NCBI RefSeq assembly: GCF_040797585.1
Contig: NZ_JBFNEO010000136.1
Location: forward strand, 1-7,804
Origin: Clostridium_Z sp040797585
GTDB lineage: Bacteria; Bacillota; Clostridia; Clostridiales; Clostridiaceae
Direction of reading: 5' to 3'
DNA length: 7,804 nt
The stretch's first letter is position 1. Every line of letters starts with the position of its first letter. The notes under the pieces are model-generated. The model was not told the DNA's origin and searched no databases. It worked only from the letters and a program-made list of their open reading frames with translations. This document shows positions 5,836 to 7,804 of the stretch, in pieces. The translations under genes and the position numbers were made by a program.

Positions 5836-6705
5836 TTAGTTTGCAAATAATTGAGATTCATAAGCTCTATTTCCATTAGGAGAGAAAGCAACTCCAATTC
5901 CCATACGCTTATAGTTTCCATTTAATATGTTAGCTTTATGACCAGGAGAGTTCATCCAGTTATTAACTATATATTCAGCAGTTACAGAGGCTTTATCACG
6001 GCCCATGCTGTATTGAATGTTTTCTCCAGCAGCATTATATTTCACGTTAAATGCCTTTAATAAATCAAAAGGACTTCCAGTGTGAGGAGAATTATGATCA
6101 AAGTAACCATATTGTAGCATTTCCTCAGCTTTATATCTAGCAGCTTGTCTCATTGTATTGTCCATAGTTAGAGGAGCAAGTCCTGCTTTAGAACGTTCTA
6201 CATTACATAGTTCTAAAATCTTATTTTCTACACTAGATAAAAATTCCACAGAGTATTTGCTTGGAATCTTTGGTAAATTACTAGGGTAGTTTTCGCTGCT
6301 AGCTGTAGAGTTTTGAGCAGGAGCAGCTGGGGTTTTAGCTTCAGTATTAGTATTTGTGTTAGTATTAGGTTTAGTAGTTGATGGATTCTTGCTAGTATTA
6401 TTGTTAGCAGTAGATCCATTAGAATTTGAAGAATTAGGTTTTTTATTGATTGGTTTTCTTACACCAGTATTCTCCATATTGTTAACATTATTAGCTGGAA
6501 CTTCTTTATTTTCAGAAGGAATAACCTTCTCATCTTCAATTTTAGCCTCTTCAGATACTGTTTCTTCAGCTTGTCCTACTTCTTTTGATGCTTCTATAGT
6601 AGTTGTAGGATTTTCAGGTGCCTTTTTATTTGAATATACGTATGCACCACTTCCACAAGATAAAGCTAAAGCTAATAATATAGATATTTTTATACTTTTA
6701 CTCAA
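5836..6705 (-). CDS. Secreted CAP/SCP-domain protein, YkwD-like
   Basis: This 289-residue exported protein has an N-terminal hydrophobic segment (about 5-24) that looks like a signal peptide or anchor. A Cys at 17 follows Ala-Leu-Ser, a poor lipobox, so lipidation is doubtful. Residues about 35-75 are acidic. Residues about 85-140 are a low-complexity Asn/Thr/Ser/Pro/Lys linker including a TNTNTNTNT run, likely spanning the cell wall. The CAP domain (about 155-289) shows H204 in YFDHNSP, E228 in AGENI and H256 in NSPGHKANIL, followed by MGIGVA, the usual conserved cavity residues. Bacterial YkwD/CAP proteins are surface or spore-associated and mostly of unknown activity. There is no coat-targeting LysM domain here. 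Translation starts at TTG 6705-6703, since no ATG is near and AGAGGTGA lies just upstream. The gene is divergent from the BofC-like gene and shares a terminator with dut. Confidence 0.94.
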   Translation of the reverse strand: MSKSIKISILLALALSCGSGAYVYSNKKAPENPTTTIEASKEVGQAEETVSEEAKIEDEKVIPSENKEVPANNVNNMENTGVRKPINKKPNSSNSNGSTANNNTSKNPSTTKPNTNTNTNTEAKTPAAPAQNSTASSENYPSNLPKIPSKYSVEFLSSVENKILELCNVERSKAGLAPLTMDNTMRQAARYKAEEMLQYGYFDHNSPHTGSPFDLLKAFNVKYNAAGENIQYSMGRDKASVTAEYIVNNWMNSPGHKANILNGNYKRMGIGVAFSPNGNRAYESQLFAN

Positions 6706-6709
6706 AAAA

Positions 6710-6717
6710 TCACCTCT
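6710..6717 (-). promoter_or_regulatory. Ribosome binding site for the TTG start of the CAP gene
   Basis: On the minus strand AGAGGTGA precedes TTG 6705 by four bases. No ATG or GTG in the same frame lies at a suitable distance, which fixes the unusual start codon. Confidence 0.7.
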
Positions 6718-6745
6718 TATAATTTATTTTTAAGCTTGTACTAAA

Positions 6746-6764
6746 GTATAAATCAATTTTATAC
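6746..6764. promoter_or_regulatory. Perfect 7-bp dyad, possible operator of the CAP gene
   Basis: GTATAAA (6746-6752) and TTTATAC (6758-6764) form a perfect inverted repeat around five bases. It lies at or just after the predicted minus-strand transcription start. It could bind a dimeric regulator, although A+T-rich dyads of this size can be chance. Confidence 0.3.
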
Positions 6765-6767
6765 AAA

Positions 6768-6796
6768 ATTATATAGGGGAGTCTTGGGATGATAAA
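6768..6796 (-). promoter_or_regulatory. Possible promoter of the CAP gene
   Basis: Read on the minus strand, TTTATC (6796-6791), 17 bases, then TATAAT (6773-6768). The -10 is perfect and the -35 weak. Transcription would start near 6761, about 55 bases before the TTG. Confidence 0.35.
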
Positions 6797-6813
6797 AATA
6801 TTCAAACAATTAT

Positions 6814-6843
6814 GTATAATTTTTGTAATATATGGACATAATT
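6814..6843 (+). promoter_or_regulatory. Possible sigma-G-type promoter of the BofC-like gene
   Basis: GTATA (6814-6818), 18 bases, then CATAATT (6837-6843) fits the forespore sigma-G pattern known from Bacillus (GHATR, 18, CATnHTA) at all but the last -10 base. The start would be near 6850, leaving a very short leader with the ribosome binding site GAGGTGA (6850-6856) at its 5' end. An overlapping sigma-A-like TATAAT at 6815-6820 lacks a good -35. Which of the two is used cannot be told. Confidence 0.3.
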
Positions 6844-6862
6844 TCCCATGAGGTGATTATTC

Positions 6863-7486
6863 ATGGAAAGAAAAAAGAACTTATTTATATTTTTTACGGG
6901 ATTAATTTTAATAGTATGTCTATTTTTTATAAGCTTTTATTTTACCACTATAAAATTACAACAAAGAAATGAGAAGTTGAGAAGTGAAGAAACTGTTCAA
7001 ACCTCTGCTAAAGAGCTTATAAGTTCTGATGCAAAAATAAATCTTTACATTAAAAATAAAAATGGAGATTCTATTAAGGAGTCCAGTGTTTTATTTAAAG
7101 ATATAATGGATAAGCTACAAGGAAAGTATGATTTAGCTTCTCTTCAAAGTTATTATCAAGATTTAGGATATTATTATAGATTTTCTAATAGTGATGGATA
7201 TGTATTTGAGAGAAGGTTCACCCCCAATAGATATTATATAAGTGTATATGAGGATAAGGGTAAAGAATTTTTTGCTATATTTAAAGCTGATGGAGAGGGT
7301 AAACTTATAATTGAAAATAAAGATGAAGACATAAGTAGTACTCCTATAACTAAGATCCCCACAGAGAAAGAGAGAGACATTTATAGAAAAGGTTATGGAG
7401 GACATGATGAAAAAGATAATATAACTAATGAAGGTTTTAAAAGTAAGGAAGATGCCTTTGAGGCTCTAAGTGCTTTAACCTCCTAA
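6863..7486 (+). CDS. Membrane-anchored protein with BofC-like C-terminal domain
   Basis: This 207-residue protein has one N-terminal membrane segment or uncleaved signal (about 6-28), then a charged helix (about 31-50), a middle region (about 58-118), and a C-terminal region (about 122-205). The order of features in that last region, strand with VYEDKGKEFFAIF, then ITKIPTEKERDIYRKGY, then a final KSKEDAFEALSAL helix, resembles the BofC C-terminal domain. In Bacillus subtilis BofC is secreted from the forespore and restrains SpoIVB signalling to pro-sigma-K processing. The clostridial role is unclear, since that checkpoint differs there. The protein is longer than B. subtilis BofC (about 170). 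The start at ATG 6863 follows GAGGTGA (6850-6856) at six bases. Proximity to yebC fits the yrbC-bofC neighbourhood. The family call is from recalled pattern and context, not alignment. The gene ends in its own terminator. Confidence 0.75.
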   Translation: MERKKNLFIFFTGLILIVCLFFISFYFTTIKLQQRNEKLRSEETVQTSAKELISSDAKINLYIKNKNGDSIKESSVLFKDIMDKLQGKYDLASLQSYYQDLGYYYRFSNSDGYVFERRFTPNRYYISVYEDKGKEFFAIFKADGEGKLIIENKDEDISSTPITKIPTEKERDIYRKGYGGHDEKDNITNEGFKSKEDAFEALSALTS

Positions 7487-7515
7487 AAGCCTAGTTTTTC
7501 TAGGCTTTTTCTTTT
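7485..7515 (+). terminator. Intrinsic terminator of the BofC-like gene
   Basis: AAAAGCCTAG (7485-7494) pairs perfectly with CTAGGCTTTT (7500-7509) around five Ts, followed by a T-rich tail to 7515. The left arm begins inside the TAA stop codon, so there is no untranslated spacer. Confidence 0.92.
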
Positions 7516-7607
7516 ACATGTAGCTTATGGGGAATTATATTTTTATATTCTTAGGTAGAAAGATTAACTCCTTAGACTAGTTAATTTATTTAATGAAATT
7601 ATTATTT

Positions 7608-7637
7608 TTCAGAAGTTAAATTTTTGTACTTTATAAT
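7608..7637 (+). promoter_or_regulatory. Weak promoter-like pair near the right end
   Basis: TTCAGA (7608-7613), 18 bases, TATAAT (7632-7637). It could drive a gene beyond the window (ruvC is a plausible neighbour by synteny) or the repeat-bearing sequence that follows. No gene was seen in 7516-7804 on either strand. Confidence 0.25.
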
Positions 7638-7693
7638 TTTAAGATATCAGTTGTATCTATGTATATATGCTACATAGAACTATAAATGTACTA

Positions 7694-7787
7694 TATAGAT
7701 GTACTACATCACACCTTAAACTAAACCTTAAGCTAACTATGATTTGCATCATATTCAAAGATTAAGTATAGATACGGTACATCTATA
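7694..7787. repeat. 11-bp inverted repeat enclosing a tandem duplication and small dyads
   Basis: TATAGATGTAC (7694-7704) is the reverse complement of GTACATCTATA (7777-7787). Inside lie a 12-bp tandem repeat (7713-7736) and a small hairpin ATGAT/ATCAT (7739-7743 with 7748-7752). The right arm also forms its own dyad, TATAGAT (7767-7773) with ATCTATA (7781-7787). Just to the left, CTATGTA/TACATAG (7657-7663 with 7671-7677) and a direct repeat ATGTACTA (7686 and 7699) add more structure. It may be a regulatory leader or a small degenerate repeat element. Confidence 0.4.
7713..7736 (+). repeat. 12-bp tandem repeat, two copies
   Basis: ACCTTAAACTAA (7713-7724) is followed directly by ACCTTAAGCTAA (7725-7736), 11 of 12 bases identical. 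Confidence 0.7.
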
Positions 7788-7804
7788 GATAAACCACATG
7801 ATAA

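Noticed and set aside
6228..6733. Open frames at 6356-6733 (plus) and 6228-6419 (minus) over the CAP gene
   Set aside because: They are by-products of the repetitive Asn/Thr linker codons. They lack ribosome binding sites and plausible protein composition, and the CAP frame is certain.
7163..7405. Minus-strand ORF opposite the BofC-like gene
   Set aside because: Shadow frame with Ser/Ile/Phe-rich composition and no ribosome binding site.
7563..7585. ATTAACT/AGTTAAT 7-bp inverted repeat
   Set aside because: Short, A+T-rich and without a T-run or nearby gene, so expected by chance in this composition.

Overview
The window looks like chromosomal DNA of a low-GC, endospore-forming Bacillota, most likely Clostridium sensu stricto. 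The grounds are the very A+T-rich base composition, purine-rich coding strands, AGGAGG-type ribosome binding sites, and a gene set (YebC, dUTPase, YkwD-like CAP protein, BofC-like protein, MocR regulator, YigZ/IMPACT) typical of that group. The species cannot be named from the sequence alone. Most of the window reads as ordinary core chromosome. No insertion sequence, phage gene, CRISPR array, rRNA or tRNA was recognised.

Layout. Positions 1-304 hold no confident gene, only a weak non-ATG ORF (71-229). Then come a 72-residue zinc-ribbon protein (305-523) and an orphan nucleotidyltransferase-fold protein (594-1490, GTG start) with its own promoter. A 312-base gap follows that holds a possible decayed coding remnant and the promoter of the next gene. 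A MocR-type GntR/aminotransferase regulator (1803-3209) and a YigZ/IMPACT-family protein (3212-3862) are separated by two bases and are probably translationally coupled. A 316-base intergenic region has a good sigma-A promoter feeding directly into a strong stem-loop, then yebC (4179-4919). A second long hairpin (5027-5100) separates yebC from dut (5193-5621). A 17-bp bidirectional terminator (5778-5817) serves dut on the plus strand and a secreted CAP-domain protein on the minus strand (5836-6705, TTG start). A divergent regulatory region of about 160 bases lies between the CAP gene and a membrane-anchored protein with a BofC-like C-terminus (6863-7486), which ends in a clean terminator. The last 290 bases hold no gene but carry a 12-bp tandem duplication nested inside an 11-bp inverted repeat.

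How the genes fit together. yebC and a bofC-like gene lie near each other, which recalls the Bacillus subtilis yrbC-bofC-ruvAB neighbourhood. ruvC/ruvA may therefore lie just beyond the right edge, but this is inference. The MocR-YigZ pair probably forms one transcription unit. The other genes appear to be mostly monocistronic, each with a promoter or a terminator next to it.

The points most worth a second look are the two promoter-plus-hairpin intergenic elements before yebC and dut, the possible sigma-G-type promoter before the BofC-like gene, and the repeat-bearing right end. No clearly new multi-gene system was seen.
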